Of a stretch of DNA of 61,353 nucleotides, positions 43,392 through 52,251 are shown piece after piece. The position numbers and the translations under genes were made by a program. The stretch is taken from the NCBI GenBank assembly GCA_036675475.1, contig JAKFEY010000022.1, positions 1-61,353 of the forward strand, read 5' to 3'. The stretch comes from JALYRV01 sp036675475 (GTDB lineage Bacteria; Acidobacteriota; Vicinamibacteria; Vicinamibacterales; SCN-69-37). The notes beneath the pieces were generated by a model. That model made no database searches and was not told the origin of the DNA. It was given only the letters and a program-made list of their open reading frames with translations. Within the stretch, counting starts at the first letter, position 1; the number at the start of each line of letters is the position of its first letter.

Positions 43392-44258
43392 TCACCGTAC
43401 GCCGGCGGGTTCTGTGATGCCGCCGAACCGGCGATCGCGTTTCTGAAAATCCAGGATCGCTTCGAGGAGGTGGCGCCGGCGGAAGTCGGGCCAGAGCGTG
43501 TCGGTGACCCAGATCTCCGAGTAGGCAATCTGCCAGAGCAGGAAGTTGCTCACGCGCATTTCGCCGCTCGTGCGAATCAGCAGATCCGGATCGGGCTGGC
43601 CGGCCGTGTACAGGAACTCGGCAAAGCGCGGCTCGTCGAGCGCGTCCGGATCGAGGCCGGCACGTATGGCGCGGCGCGCGGCATCCACGATTTCGGCGCG
43701 GCCGCCGTAGTTGAGCGCGATGTTGAACAGCATGCCGGTGTTCGAGGCCGTGCGCGCCGCCGCCGCGTCGAGCTCCTCGCGCACGTCGGCGGCGAGATCG
43801 TCCGGCCGGCCAATCACGTTGAAGCGGATGTTGTTGCCGAGCAGCGTCTTGAGCTCGAGCCGCAGATACCGCTTCAACAGCATCATCAGCGTCGAGACTT
43901 CGCTGACGGGGCGCTTCCAGTTCTCGATCGAGAACGCGTAGAGCGTGAGCACCTTCAGGCCGAGCCGCGCGCCCGTCTCGACCGTGTCGCGCACCGACTC
44001 GATGCCCGCGCGGTGGCCCTCGACGCGCGGCAGATGGCGCTGTGCCGCCCAGCGGCCGTTGCCGTCCATGATGATGGCGACGTGCGACGGCAGCCGATCC
44101 GGATTGAGCTGGCGCACCAGCTGCGCCTCGTCGGATCCGGGCGGCACGACCTCCAGCAGCGCGTCAAATCTCTCCGGCGGGGACCCCTGCACCCCGCCTG
44201 GCTCAGTCGCTTGCGGGGACCCCGACGCCCCGCGCCGCTCCTTCGCGCTCAAGACCAT
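43392..44258 (-). CDS. uppS: Isoprenyl transferase (UppS) with repeat-encoded N-terminal extension
   Basis: 288 residues from ATG 44258, 1 nt after the truA stop. The core starts at about residue 57 with HVAIIMDGNGRWA, then LYAFSIENWKRP, and ends with RTSGEMRVSNFLLWQ and the WPDF motif. It makes undecaprenyl diphosphate for cell-wall lipid carriers. Homologues usually begin within about 15-25 residues of the HVAIIMDG motif; here a GC-rich repeat at 44173-44241 encodes about 23 extra residues (residues 7-29) near the N-terminus. Confidence 0.93.
   Translation of the reverse strand: MVLSAKERRGASGSPQATEPGGVQGSPPERFDALLEVVPPGSDEAQLVRQLNPDRLPSHVAIIMDGNGRWAAQRHLPRVEGHRAGIESVRDTVETGARLGLKVLTLYAFSIENWKRPVSEVSTLMMLLKRYLRLELKTLLGNNIRFNVIGRPDDLAADVREELDAAAARTASNTGMLFNIALNYGGRAEIVDAARRAIRAGLDPDALDEPRFAEFLYTAGQPDPDLLIRTSGEMRVSNFLLWQIAYSEIWVTDTLWPDFRRRHLLEAILDFQKRDRRFGGITEPAGVR
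44173..44241. repeat. GC-rich 69-bp repeat, copy A (in uppS)
   Basis: The sequence is nearly 90% identical to 55044-55111, judged by eye. It contains GCGGGGACCCC-type hairpin arms. On the minus strand it is translated in UppS as a peptide containing ATEPGGVQG. Confidence 0.85.
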
Positions 44259-44259
44259 C

Positions 44260-45000
44260 TCAGAATGATACCTTCACGAGGAACAGGCCATGCGGAGGGG
44301 CGGTGCGGCCTGCCTGCGCGCGGTCGCGCGAGGCGAGCATGGCGTCGATGCTGTGGGCCGGCCGGCGGCCGTGCCCCACGTCCATCAGGGTGCCGGCCAG
44401 CGTGCGCACCATGTGGCGCAGGAAGCCGTCGCCGTCGACCTCGATGGCCAGCGTGCCGTCGCGCTGCTCGAGCACCTCGACGCGCGTGAGCGTGCGCACG
44501 GTGCCCAGCACCGACGCGCCCGCGGCCTGCAGCGACGCGAAGTCGTGCGTGCCCGCGAACCGCGCGGCCGCGTCGCGCATGGCCTGCAGGTCGTACGGAT
44601 ACGGCAGGTGCCAGGCGTAGTGCCGCTGGAACGGCAGCTGCACCGGCGACGGATCGACGCGATAGCGATACGACTTGCGCTTCGCGTGATACCGCGCGTG
44701 AAAGCCGCGCGGCATCTCCTTCACCTCGAGCACGCGCACATCGGGCGGCAGCGTCACGTTCATCGCCCGCCGGATCGCGTCAACCGGCGGCTCGGCCTGC
44801 GACGTCACGCTCGCGGCCTGCGCCAGCGCGTGCACGCCGGCATCGGTGCGGCTCGCGCCGGCCACCGACGCATGCCCCGCGAACTGCGCATGCGCCTGCT
44901 CGATCAGCCCCTGCACCGACACGCCGGCCGACGCAGGCTGCCGCTGCCACCCGACATAGCCGGTGCCGTCATACGCGAGGGTGAAGAGCAGCGTGCGCAG
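44260..45000 (-). CDS. truA: tRNA pseudouridine synthase A (TruA), apparent CTG start
   Basis: 246 residues if it starts at CTG 45000-44998, directly after the in-frame TAG stop of pyrE. Only this start gives the conserved N-terminus (M)RTLLFTLAYDGTGYVGWQRQP. The next start codons (GTG near 44928) would remove the first strand and the DGT motif. The catalytic aspartate is in AGASRTDAGVHA. It modifies U38-U40 of tRNA anticodon arms. No ATG, GTG or TTG lies in frame between the pyrE stop and the YDGT motif. Confidence 0.92.
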   Translation of the reverse strand: MRTLLFTLAYDGTGYVGWQRQPASAGVSVQGLIEQAHAQFAGHASVAGASRTDAGVHALAQAASVTSQAEPPVDAIRRAMNVTLPPDVRVLEVKEMPRGFHARYHAKRKSYRYRVDPSPVQLPFQRHYAWHLPYPYDLQAMRDAAARFAGTHDFASLQAAGASVLGTVRTLTRVEVLEQRDGTLAIEVDGDGFLRHMVRTLAGTLMDVGHGRRPAHSIDAMLASRDRAQAGRTAPPHGLFLVKVSF

Positions 45001-45585
45001 CTACGTGGCCCGGGATCCGGGTTTCACTGCTGGCGTGCCCTGCTTGCAGAGCGGACACTCGCCTTCCTGCCAGGTCGGCAGGGAAAGCTTGACCAGGGAG
45101 TGGTAAGGCAATTTTGCCGGCCCTGAAGGGCCGCGCCACCCTTCGCCGGCGGAGCGATCGATGATCGAGCCGGCCGCGACAACCTCCGCTCCGTGCGCCT
45201 TCGCGACCTCGATCGTTTCGATCGTCGATCCACCCGTGGTGACGACGTCCTCGATGACGACGAGCCGATCGGATGGGCCCAGCGTGAAGCCGCGGCGCAG
45301 CGTCAGCACGCCGTCCTGCCGTTCGGCGAACACCGCGCGCACGCCAAGCGCGCGCGCGACTTCATGGCCGATCACGATGCCGCCGAGCGCCGGCGACAGC
45401 ACCGCCGTGGGCTGGTGCGGCGCGACGAGCGCCGCCAGCGCCTTGCCGAGCGTCTCGGCATGCCGCGGATGCTGCAGCACGAGCGCCGACTGCAGATAAC
45501 CATTGCTGTGGAGCCCCGACGAGAGACGGAAATGCCCCTCGAGCAGCGCCCCGCTTTCCTTGAACAGATCGAGTACTGAATTCAC
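45001..45585 (-). CDS. pyrE: Orotate phosphoribosyltransferase (PyrE)
   Basis: 194 residues from GTG 45585, which gives the normal N-terminus NSVLDLFKESGALLEGHF. The PRPP motif is VVIEDVVTTGGS. The C-terminus has a CPLCKQG motif found in this type of OPRT, possibly a zinc site. It converts orotate to OMP. A second OPRT-like gene is in the pyr cluster at 53109. The start codon lies in a GATCTGGTG repeat array, 2 nt after GGTGATC, a complement to the 16S rRNA 3' tail. Confidence 0.93.
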   Translation of the reverse strand: MNSVLDLFKESGALLEGHFRLSSGLHSNGYLQSALVLQHPRHAETLGKALAALVAPHQPTAVLSPALGGIVIGHEVARALGVRAVFAERQDGVLTLRRGFTLGPSDRLVVIEDVVTTGGSTIETIEVAKAHGAEVVAAGSIIDRSAGEGWRGPSGPAKLPYHSLVKLSLPTWQEGECPLCKQGTPAVKPGSRAT

Positions 45586-45615
45586 GAGATCACCAAGTCA
45601 CCAGATCACCAGATC
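45583..45615 (-). repeat. GGTGATC repeat array overlapping the pyrE start
   Basis: Read on the minus strand, three GGTGAyC units precede and include the GTG start of pyrE. The last GGTGATC is 2 nt before the start codon, where it could pair with GAUCACC of the 16S rRNA tail. The same geometry is seen at 53058-53099. Confidence 0.6.
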
Positions 45616-45620
45616 CGCAG

Positions 45621-48026
45621 TCAGCGGCTCCGAAGGTTCTCCTCAAACAGCTTCAGGATCCGCTTGTATTCGTCGGCCCAGCTCGTCTCTTCGACGAAGC
45701 CGTGATTCTCGACGGGATACGCGGCCAGCTCCCAGTTTTCCTTCCGCAACTCAATCAGCCGCTGCACGAGGCGCACCGAGTCCTGGAAGTGCACGTTGGT
45801 GTCCACCATGCCGTGCGCGATCAGCAGATGTCCCTTCAATCCCTTCGCGTGATAAATCGGGGAGCTCTTCTGATACGCCTCGAGGTCGGCCTGCGGCACA
45901 TTCAGGATGTTCGACGTGTAGCCGTGGTTGTAGTGCGCCCAGTCGGTCACCGGCCGCAGCGCCGCGCCGGCCTTGAACACATCCGGCGTCGTGAACATCG
46001 CCATCAGCGTGATGAAGCCGCCGTAGCTGCCGCCATACACGCCAATGCGCTTCGGGTCGACCTTCTCGGCCTCGACCAGATACTTCGCGCCGTCGACGAC
46101 GTCCTCGAGATCCTTGCCGCCCATGAAGCGGTAGATCGCCGTGCGCCAGTCGCGCCCGTAGCCCGAGCTGGCGCGATAGTCCGGATCGAGCACCACATAC
46201 CCGCGCGAGGCGAGCAGGTTGTGGAACATGTACTCGCGGTAATAGCTCGACCAGTATTTGTGCGCGTTCTGCAGATAGCCGGCGCCGTGCACGAAGACCA
46301 CGGCCGGTTTCAGCGGATCGCGCTTCGCGCCGATCATCTCGGGCGTGTAGAGCCGCGCGTAGACGTCCTTGCCGTCGCGCGTCTTGTACGTGATCAGCTT
46401 CGGATCGATCCACTTGAACGACCGCCACTCTTCCGTCGGCGTCGTCGTCACCTGCCGGCCGGCCGCGCCCGGCGCGAGCTGCGCGATGACGAAGAGCTCC
46501 GGCGGCTTCGTGGAATAGCTGTAGACATCGGCGGCCGCCGTTTCATCGGGCGACAGCGTGAAGTCGTGCGCGCCCACCGCCGTGGTCAGCCGCGTGCGCG
46601 CGCCGCCGTCGACACTCATCACGTAGACGTGACGCTCGCCGGGGTGCGCTTCGGTGCTGTTGATGTAGAACTTCGCGCCGTCGGCGCTGAGCCGCGCCTC
46701 GGCAATCTCCCACGCGCCTGACGTCAGCTGCACGGGCTTCGCGCCCTCGGCCGACAGATCGACGGTGTAGAGATGCATCCAGCCGTCGCGTTCGGAGAGG
46801 AACGCGGCGCGCTTGTCGTCGTTGAGGAACGCGACGCCCGCGCCAAATCCGCCGGCGCCGTCGCGGCCGATCACGCCGCCGTTGCGCACCCACGCCTCGT
46901 CGTGCAGATGATCGATCACCCGCGACTTGCCGCTGGCCGGATCGACCAGGACGAGCCATCGGTCCTTGTTGTCGGCCGAGCGCACCGACGTCAGCGCGAA
47001 CTTGCCATCGTCCGACAGCTCGGGCATCGACCACGACACGTCGCGCGGAAGCTCGCGGCCGTTGCTGCCCTTCGACGTCGACGGCGCGAACGAGGCGTCG
47101 GCCCACACGGTCTTCTTCGTCTGCAGGTCGATGATCGCCAGCTGGCTGCGCGACTGCGCGTCGCCGACGTTGGTGCGCGTCGGAATCATCTCGGCATACG
47201 CCGAATCGGTGACGTAGTTCGGCACGTCGGCGCTGCGTCCCGGCTGCGCGGGGCGCTCGACGATGGTGACCCAGGCGAAGCGGGCGTCGGGCGAGAGCTG
47301 GATGTCGGTGACGGTCTGCCGCGCGCTGATCTCGAGACGCGGCAGCGCCTCTTTCTCGCGCTCGGCCTCGGCCTGCTTCCGGCGCTCGGCGCGCTCGCGG
47401 ACGATGTCGAGCAGCTTCTGCTCCTCGTCGCGCAGCACGCGCTGGCTGTCGGTGAGCGGCGGATCGGCGCGGCGGGGCCCGATATTCGTGAGCTGCGTGA
47501 GCAGCGTGTCGCCGCCCTCGACCGCCATTACGAACAGGTTGCCGCCCTGGACGAAGGTGATCGCGGTGTCGTTGCGCGTCCAGCGCGGACTGCCCTCGTT
47601 GCCGTCGGTCCGGGTCAGCTGCCGGCGGGTGTTCGAGGCGCGGTCGTACAGCACCACGTCGCCGCGGTCGTTGGCCAGCAGACGCCGCCGCGCATCGTCC
47701 CACCGGCCGTTGGCCGGCGGCGCCTTGCGCGCCTCCTCGTCAGACAGCTTGCGGGGCTCTCCCCCTTCGCGGGCCACGACGTAGGTCGAGCTCTCGTCTT
47801 CGCCCGGCTTCTGCCAGGAGAAGTAAATCGACCGTGAATCCCCCGACCAGCGGATGGCCGATGGCGCCGAACCGACCAGATCGGGCCCCCGCATGATGCT
47901 GTCAACGGTGAGGGGGAAGGCGGTTTTCGCCGCACTGGCTGTTGCAGAAGTGGGACGCTGCGCGTGCACGGATGCGAACAGCAGCAGGGCGAGCGCGGCG
48001 GTCGTTGAAACATTCCGTCGTGACAT
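45621..48026 (-). CDS. Secreted S9-family peptidase (DPP IV/acylaminoacyl-peptidase-like)
   Basis: 801 residues from ATG 48026, with a GAGG site upstream. The signal peptide ends in VHAQ (about residue 22). A beta-propeller with WD-like blades (IRWSGDSRSIYFSW, SPRWTRNDTAITF) precedes an alpha/beta hydrolase. The nucleophile is in GVYGGSYGGF, the acid in HGMVDTNVHF and the His in VENHGF. It removes short peptides from protein N-termini in the periplasm. A TATACT box lies about 27 nt before the start. It is convergent to no gene; pyrE is upstream of its 3' side. Confidence 0.92.
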   Translation of the reverse strand: MSRRNVSTTAALALLLFASVHAQRPTSATASAAKTAFPLTVDSIMRGPDLVGSAPSAIRWSGDSRSIYFSWQKPGEDESSTYVVAREGGEPRKLSDEEARKAPPANGRWDDARRRLLANDRGDVVLYDRASNTRRQLTRTDGNEGSPRWTRNDTAITFVQGGNLFVMAVEGGDTLLTQLTNIGPRRADPPLTDSQRVLRDEEQKLLDIVRERAERRKQAEAEREKEALPRLEISARQTVTDIQLSPDARFAWVTIVERPAQPGRSADVPNYVTDSAYAEMIPTRTNVGDAQSRSQLAIIDLQTKKTVWADASFAPSTSKGSNGRELPRDVSWSMPELSDDGKFALTSVRSADNKDRWLVLVDPASGKSRVIDHLHDEAWVRNGGVIGRDGAGGFGAGVAFLNDDKRAAFLSERDGWMHLYTVDLSAEGAKPVQLTSGAWEIAEARLSADGAKFYINSTEAHPGERHVYVMSVDGGARTRLTTAVGAHDFTLSPDETAAADVYSYSTKPPELFVIAQLAPGAAGRQVTTTPTEEWRSFKWIDPKLITYKTRDGKDVYARLYTPEMIGAKRDPLKPAVVFVHGAGYLQNAHKYWSSYYREYMFHNLLASRGYVVLDPDYRASSGYGRDWRTAIYRFMGGKDLEDVVDGAKYLVEAEKVDPKRIGVYGGSYGGFITLMAMFTTPDVFKAGAALRPVTDWAHYNHGYTSNILNVPQADLEAYQKSSPIYHAKGLKGHLLIAHGMVDTNVHFQDSVRLVQRLIELRKENWELAAYPVENHGFVEETSWADEYKRILKLFEENLRSR

Positions 48027-48139
48027 GCGTTAAACCTCAGTAAATGAAGGGTTAGTATAACGAGTCCCGAGTGCCCCGGTTTTTGCACACCCTGGCGCCT
48101 GGAACTCCCCCTTTTTCTCTTTTCTGGAGCAATAACGTC

Positions 48140-49723
48140 ATGCGGTTGGTGCGCTATACCCTCGTTTGTCTTTCGGGCCTTCTGATGGCCGCGCCGGTTT
48201 CGGCCGGGCAGCAGACGCCGCCCGCGCAGGCGCCGGCGATGACGCCGCAGATCGAGCCCGCGGGCCCGGTGCGGGCGTTGACGATCGACGAGGCCGTCGA
48301 GCTCGCGCTCAAGAACAATCTGGGGCTGCAGATCGAGCGGCTGAATCCGCAGATCGAGGACGAGGCCATCGCCTCTGCGCGCGCGGGGTATCTGCCGACG
48401 CTGCGGGCCACCTTCGGCAAGAGCGGCGCAACCGTCGAGCCTCAGGACTTCACCGAAGGCACGGAGATCTACTCGAACTCCGGTCTTTCCTCACAGTTCA
48501 CGTTCACGCAGAATTCGCTGCCCTGGGCCAACACGCAGCTCAGCGCGAGCTGGACGAGCTCGCGAAACACGACCGAGCGCCAGGGCGCGGCGTTCAATCC
48601 GAATCTCGGATCGAGGCTGAACCTCTCTGCCACGCAGCCGCTGTGGCGCAACCTCTTCATCAACCCGGTGAAGAACCAGATTCAGCAGGCCGTGCTGTCG
48701 CGCCAGATTGCCGACATCAATCTTCGCGAGCGCGTCGTCGGTACCGAACGGAGCGTGCGGCAGGCGTACTGGAACCTGGTGGGCGCGATCGAGCGGCTGA
48801 AAGTCGCGCGCCAGAACCTCGAGCTGTCGCAGACGCAGTTGAAGAACAACCGCGTGCGCGTCGAGGTGGGCACGATGGCACCGATCGACATCATCGCGGC
48901 CGAGGCCGAAGTGGCCGGCAACGAGGAAGCCGTCATCCTGGCGGAGGCGGACATCCGCACGCGCGAAGACCAGCTGCGCATGATGATCTTCGACCCGAAC
49001 CAGCCTGATTTCTGGACCACCCGCATCGAGCCGACCAACGAGCCGCTGGTGCAGCCGCTGCAGGTGGACGCCGACGCGGCCATCAAGGCCGCGCTCGAGG
49101 CGCGCACCGATATCGTCGCCCAGCGCCGGAACCTGCAGATCAACGACCTGAGCTTGAAGCTCGCCAGGAACCAGACCCTGCCGGATGTGTCGCTGAACGC
49201 CCAGATCAGCGCCAACGGCTCGGGCGGCACGCGGTTCTTCTTCAACCAGCAGTTCGAAGAGGTGCAGCCGCGCATCGAGCGTCCCTTCAGCGATGCGCTC
49301 TCCGACTCGTTCGGGTTCGCGTATCCGAACTGGGGCGTGAGCGTCAGCTACACCTATCCCCTCGGCAAGGAAGCCGCTGAAGCGAATCTCGCGCGCGCAC
49401 GCATTCAGCGGCGGCAGCTCGACGCGCAGATGAAGCAGACCGAGATGTCGATCACGCAGCAGGTGCGCCAGGCGGCGCGCAGCGTCACGTCGAACTTCCA
49501 GCGCGTGCAGTCCACGCGCGTCGCGCGGGAGCTCGCCGAGCAGCGGCTCAACGCGCAGCAGAAGCGCTTCGACGTCGGCCTGTCGACGCTGTTCGAACTC
49601 ACGCAGGCCCAGCGCGACGTCGTGGTGCAGCGCAACAGCGAGCTGAACGCGATCATCGCCTACAACCAGTCGCTCGTGGACTTCCAGCTCGTTCAGATCG
49701 CGCCCCTCGGCGGCGGATTCTAA
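48140..49723 (+). CDS. TolC-family outer-membrane efflux protein
   Basis: 527 residues from ATG 48140, with GGAG upstream. The signal peptide ends in VSAGQ. TolC repeats are seen as LTIDEAVELALKNNLGLQ at the N-terminal side and helical segments with VEVGTMAPIDIIAAEAEVAGNEEAVI, then QKRFDVGLSTLFELTQAQRDV in the second half. It forms a trimeric channel for efflux pumps or type I secretion. No pump genes flank it in this window. Confidence 0.94.
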   Translation: MRLVRYTLVCLSGLLMAAPVSAGQQTPPAQAPAMTPQIEPAGPVRALTIDEAVELALKNNLGLQIERLNPQIEDEAIASARAGYLPTLRATFGKSGATVEPQDFTEGTEIYSNSGLSSQFTFTQNSLPWANTQLSASWTSSRNTTERQGAAFNPNLGSRLNLSATQPLWRNLFINPVKNQIQQAVLSRQIADINLRERVVGTERSVRQAYWNLVGAIERLKVARQNLELSQTQLKNNRVRVEVGTMAPIDIIAAEAEVAGNEEAVILAEADIRTREDQLRMMIFDPNQPDFWTTRIEPTNEPLVQPLQVDADAAIKAALEARTDIVAQRRNLQINDLSLKLARNQTLPDVSLNAQISANGSGGTRFFFNQQFEEVQPRIERPFSDALSDSFGFAYPNWGVSVSYTYPLGKEAAEANLARARIQRRQLDAQMKQTEMSITQQVRQAARSVTSNFQRVQSTRVARELAEQRLNAQQKRFDVGLSTLFELTQAQRDVVVQRNSELNAIIAYNQSLVDFQLVQIAPLGGGF

Positions 49724-49726
49724 AGA

Positions 49727-49870
49727 GGGTAAAGGTCAAAGGGGACAGGGCAAAGGGAACGCCAGGTCAAAGGGAACAGGGCGAAGGGCGAAGGCGATCC
49801 TTCGCCCTTCGACTTTAACCCTTCACCCTTCCGTCCCCTGTACCCTTTTCCCTCTGACCTTCGACCTTAA
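49727..49870. repeat. Purine-rich/pyrimidine-rich inverted repeat after tolC
   Basis: This has the same style and words as the element at 10784-10930. Its core is a 13-bp perfect stem with a 4-nt loop (49782-49794 with 49799-49811). It could stop transcription from the tolC side, but no T-run follows. The right arm runs into the promoter region of the next gene. Confidence 0.75.
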
Positions 49871-49874
49871 AAGG

Positions 49875-49880
49875 TATATT
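49875..49880 (+). promoter_or_regulatory. -10-like box TATATT before a glycosyltransferase
   Basis: TATATT is 7 nt before GTG 49888 and 10 nt before ATG 49891, separated by a C-run with no Shine-Dalgarno. The repeat just upstream supplies any -35 contact. Confidence 0.5.
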
Positions 49881-49890
49881 CCCCCCAGTG

Positions 49891-50628
49891 ATGAAGGTGT
49901 CCGTAACCATCATTTGCTTGAATGAGGCAACGCACATCGAAGGGGCCCTGTCGTCCGTGCGGTGGGCCGACGAGATCATCGTCGTCGATTCCGGCAGCAC
50001 CGACGGCACGGTGGACATCGCGCGCCGGTTCACTGACAAGGTTGTCGTGCGTGAGTGGCCGGGGTATGCGGCGCAGAAGGAGTTCGCCGCCTCGCTGGCG
50101 TCCAACGACTGGATCCTGTCGGTGGATGCCGACGAGCGCGTGAGCCCGGAGCTCGCGGCCGAAATCCGGTCGGTGCTCTCCTCCGATCCTGCACAGGCCG
50201 CCTTCCGCATGCCGCGCATGACGCGGCACTTCGGCCGATGGCTGCGCACCACCGACGCGTATCCCGACTATCAGGTGCGGCTGTACGACCGGCGGCGCGC
50301 GCACTGGAAGCCGCTCGACGTGCACGAATCCGTCACGGCCGACGGGCCGGTGGCGACGCTTCGCAACGACCTGCTGCACGAAGGCGACGACACGATGGCC
50401 GCGCGCAAGGACAAGCTGCGGCACTACGCCGAGCTGTCGGCGCGCGAGATGCACCGGCGCGGGCGGCGCGGCGGCGCGCTCGCCCTTCTGCTGCATCCGC
50501 CGGCCGCCTTTCTCCGCAGCTACCTGCTTCGGCGCGGCTTTCTCGACGGCAGCGCAGGCTTCCGCGTGTCGGCGCTGCAGGCGTACTACGTCTACATGAA
50601 GTTCGCGTACCTGCGCGTCATCAAATAA
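49891..50628 (+). CDS. Family 2 glycosyltransferase (WaaE/KdtX type)
   Basis: 245 residues from ATG 49891 (GTG 49888 possible). The GT-A fold starts VSVTIICLNEATHIEGAL, then VDSGSTDGTVDIA and SVDADERVSPELAAEI, containing the DxD-type metal motif. The segment YPDYQVRLYDRRRAHW and a basic, hydrophobic C-terminus match LPS core glucosyl- or heptose-modifying transferases of the WaaE group. It acts on the cytoplasmic side of the inner membrane. It is coupled to the next glycosyltransferase through TAATG. Confidence 0.92.
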   Translation: MKVSVTIICLNEATHIEGALSSVRWADEIIVVDSGSTDGTVDIARRFTDKVVVREWPGYAAQKEFAASLASNDWILSVDADERVSPELAAEIRSVLSSDPAQAAFRMPRMTRHFGRWLRTTDAYPDYQVRLYDRRRAHWKPLDVHESVTADGPVATLRNDLLHEGDDTMAARKDKLRHYAELSAREMHRRGRRGGALALLLHPPAAFLRSYLLRRGFLDGSAGFRVSALQAYYVYMKFAYLRVIK

Positions 50629-51749
50629 TGTTTTCCGTCCACGTCGACACGTCGCGCGCGTGGCACGGGGCGCAGAACCAGACGCTGCTGACCGTGCTCG
50701 GCCTCCGCAGCCAGGGGCACCGCGCCTGGCTCGCGGCCAACCCGCACGGCGAGTTGAAGCAGCACGCGCAGGAAGGGCTCGACGTGCTGCCGCTGTCGCC
50801 GCGCAGCGAGATGGATTTCTCGTCGGGCTGGAAGCTGTCGCGCGCGCTGCGCAGCCTGCGGCCCGACATCATCCACGCGCACGATCCGCACGCGGTGGCC
50901 ATGGCGTCGATGGCGGTCTCCATGGCGTATCCGCCGCCGTGCCCGCCGCTCGTGGCGTCGCGCCGCGTCGCGTTCCGCATCAAGCGCAACGCCTTTTCCC
51001 TCTGGAAATACCACCAGGTCGATCTGTTCCTGTGCGCGTCGGAAGTCATCCGCCAGCATCTGATCGCCGACGGCATTCCGGCGAAGAAGACGATGACGGT
51101 GCATGACGGCATTGACCTCGGTCATGTCGATGCGTCGCCGGCGGTCGACCTGCGCGCCGAGTTGTGGCTGCCGCACGGCGCGCCGCTCGTGGGCACGGTG
51201 GGGGCGCTGGTGCCGCACAAGGGGCACCGGCACTTCGTGGCGGCCGCCGCGCGCGTGCTGCGCAAGATTCCGGATGCGCGCTTCATCATCGTGGGCGAAG
51301 GTGACGAGCGCGCGCCGCTCGAAGCGCAAATCCGGCATCTGAAGCTCGAGAAGCACGTCATCCTGACCGGCTGGCGCGAGGATGTGCTGTCGCTGCACAA
51401 GGCCTTCGACCTGTTCGTGCTCAGCTCGGTGACCGAGGGCCTGGGCACGGCGGTGCTCGACGCCATGGCGTGCCGGCGCGCCGTCGTCGCCACGCGCACG
51501 GGCGGCATCGACGAGGCCGTGGACGAGGGCCGCACGGGCCTGCTGGCCGAGCCGCACGACGAGGCCGGCCTCGCGAAGGCGATGATTGCGCTGCTGGAGG
51601 ATGACGCGATGCGCGAGCGCATGGGGGAAGCCGGGCGCGCGCGCGTGGAAGAGCGCTTCTCGGTCGACCGCATGATCGCCGACACGCTGGCGGCGTACGA
51701 ACGCGTAAAAAATAGGGACGGGTCTAATTATTCATCCGTATCGACATGA
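50628..51749 (+). CDS. Family 4 glycosyltransferase with repeat-encoded C-terminal tail
   Basis: 373 residues from ATG 50628. It has the GT-B fold with an N-terminal domain (DTSRAWHGAQNQTLL; DIIHAHDPHAV) and a C-terminal donor site (VGTVGALVPHKGH, VGEGDERAPLE, and the EX7E region SSVTEGLGTAVLDAMAC). It probably adds a sugar to LPS core or a related glycolipid. The last 13 residues (KNRDGSNYSSVST) and the stop codon are encoded by the left arm of a palindrome, so the original C-terminus has been replaced or extended. Confidence 0.92.
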   Translation: MFSVHVDTSRAWHGAQNQTLLTVLGLRSQGHRAWLAANPHGELKQHAQEGLDVLPLSPRSEMDFSSGWKLSRALRSLRPDIIHAHDPHAVAMASMAVSMAYPPPCPPLVASRRVAFRIKRNAFSLWKYHQVDLFLCASEVIRQHLIADGIPAKKTMTVHDGIDLGHVDASPAVDLRAELWLPHGAPLVGTVGALVPHKGHRHFVAAAARVLRKIPDARFIIVGEGDERAPLEAQIRHLKLEKHVILTGWREDVLSLHKAFDLFVLSSVTEGLGTAVLDAMACRRAVVATRTGGIDEAVDEGRTGLLAEPHDEAGLAKAMIALLEDDAMRERMGEAGRARVEERFSVDRMIADTLAAYERVKNRDGSNYSSVST

Positions 51750-51772
51750 ATAATTAGACCCGTCCCTATTTT
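51709..51772. repeat. 27-bp perfect palindromic repeat supplying stops to two convergent genes
   Basis: Arms 51709-51735 and 51746-51772 are perfectly complementary around a 10-nt loop and begin AAAATAGGGACGGG. It contains the TGA of the glycosyltransferase (51747-51749) and the TAG of the minus-strand gene (51768-51766). With A-run and T-run flanks it can act as a terminator in both directions. It resembles REP-type elements; no transposase is in the window. Confidence 0.85.
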
Positions 51773-52251
51773 CTTGGCAGCGCCATGAAGCGCGGGCGGC
51801 AGCCGGCGCTGTCGCGGGGGCAGTCGTCGAAGGTGATGGCCATCGCGTTGGCCGAGAAGCCGACGCCGCGGGCGGCGCGCGAGCCGTCGGCGTTCTCGAG
51901 CAGCGGCAGTTCGTAGATCACGCGGCGCGCAGGCACGTCGATGACCACGAGCTTCGCGCCGTTCAGCACCACGCCGGCGAGCGAGCCGTCGGGCGCCCAG
52001 GCAATCTCGTCGACCGTGCCCGTCTGTTCGTCCAGGCGCCTCAACTCCACCTCTTCCCCGCCGGCGGCAAGAATCAGCCGCTCGTCAACGGGACCCAGCG
52101 AGAACCGGCGATCGACGCGCAGGTGCGCGCCGCCCGCGGGCGCGTCGGCACGCATCACCGTGCCGGTGCCCGCCGTGGCCCGTCCGGCCGCAAACCCGAT
52201 GGCGCCGGCGATGGGCAGGCACACGATAAAGGCGAGGATGCGATTCGTCAC
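51766..52251 (-). CDS. Membrane-anchored protein of unknown function
   Basis: 161 residues from GTG 52251, overlapping the stop of the TIGR02757 gene as GTGA. Residues 4-24 are one hydrophobic anchor (ILAFIVCLPIAGAIGFAAG). The exported part has propeller-like strands (DEIAWAPDGSLAGVVLNGAKLVVIDV-type) and two cysteines in CPRDSAGC that could form a disulfide. The final residues and stop are in a palindromic repeat. I do not recognise a family. Confidence 0.6.
   Translation of the reverse strand: MTNRILAFIVCLPIAGAIGFAAGRATAGTGTVMRADAPAGGAHLRVDRRFSLGPVDERLILAAGGEEVELRRLDEQTGTVDEIAWAPDGSLAGVVLNGAKLVVIDVPARRVIYELPLLENADGSRAARGVGFSANAMAITFDDCPRDSAGCRPRFMALPRK

Noticed and set aside
44173..44241. 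Terminator between truA and uppS
   Set aside because: The hairpin-forming sequence is inside uppS, which starts 1 nt after truA, and there is no T-run; it is a repeat.
45001..45003. pyrE-truA as a single gene by TAG readthrough
   Set aside because: The stop and truA are in the same frame, so this is possible, but PyrE ends at its normal length and a coupled CTG start explains truA more simply. Proteomics could still overturn this.
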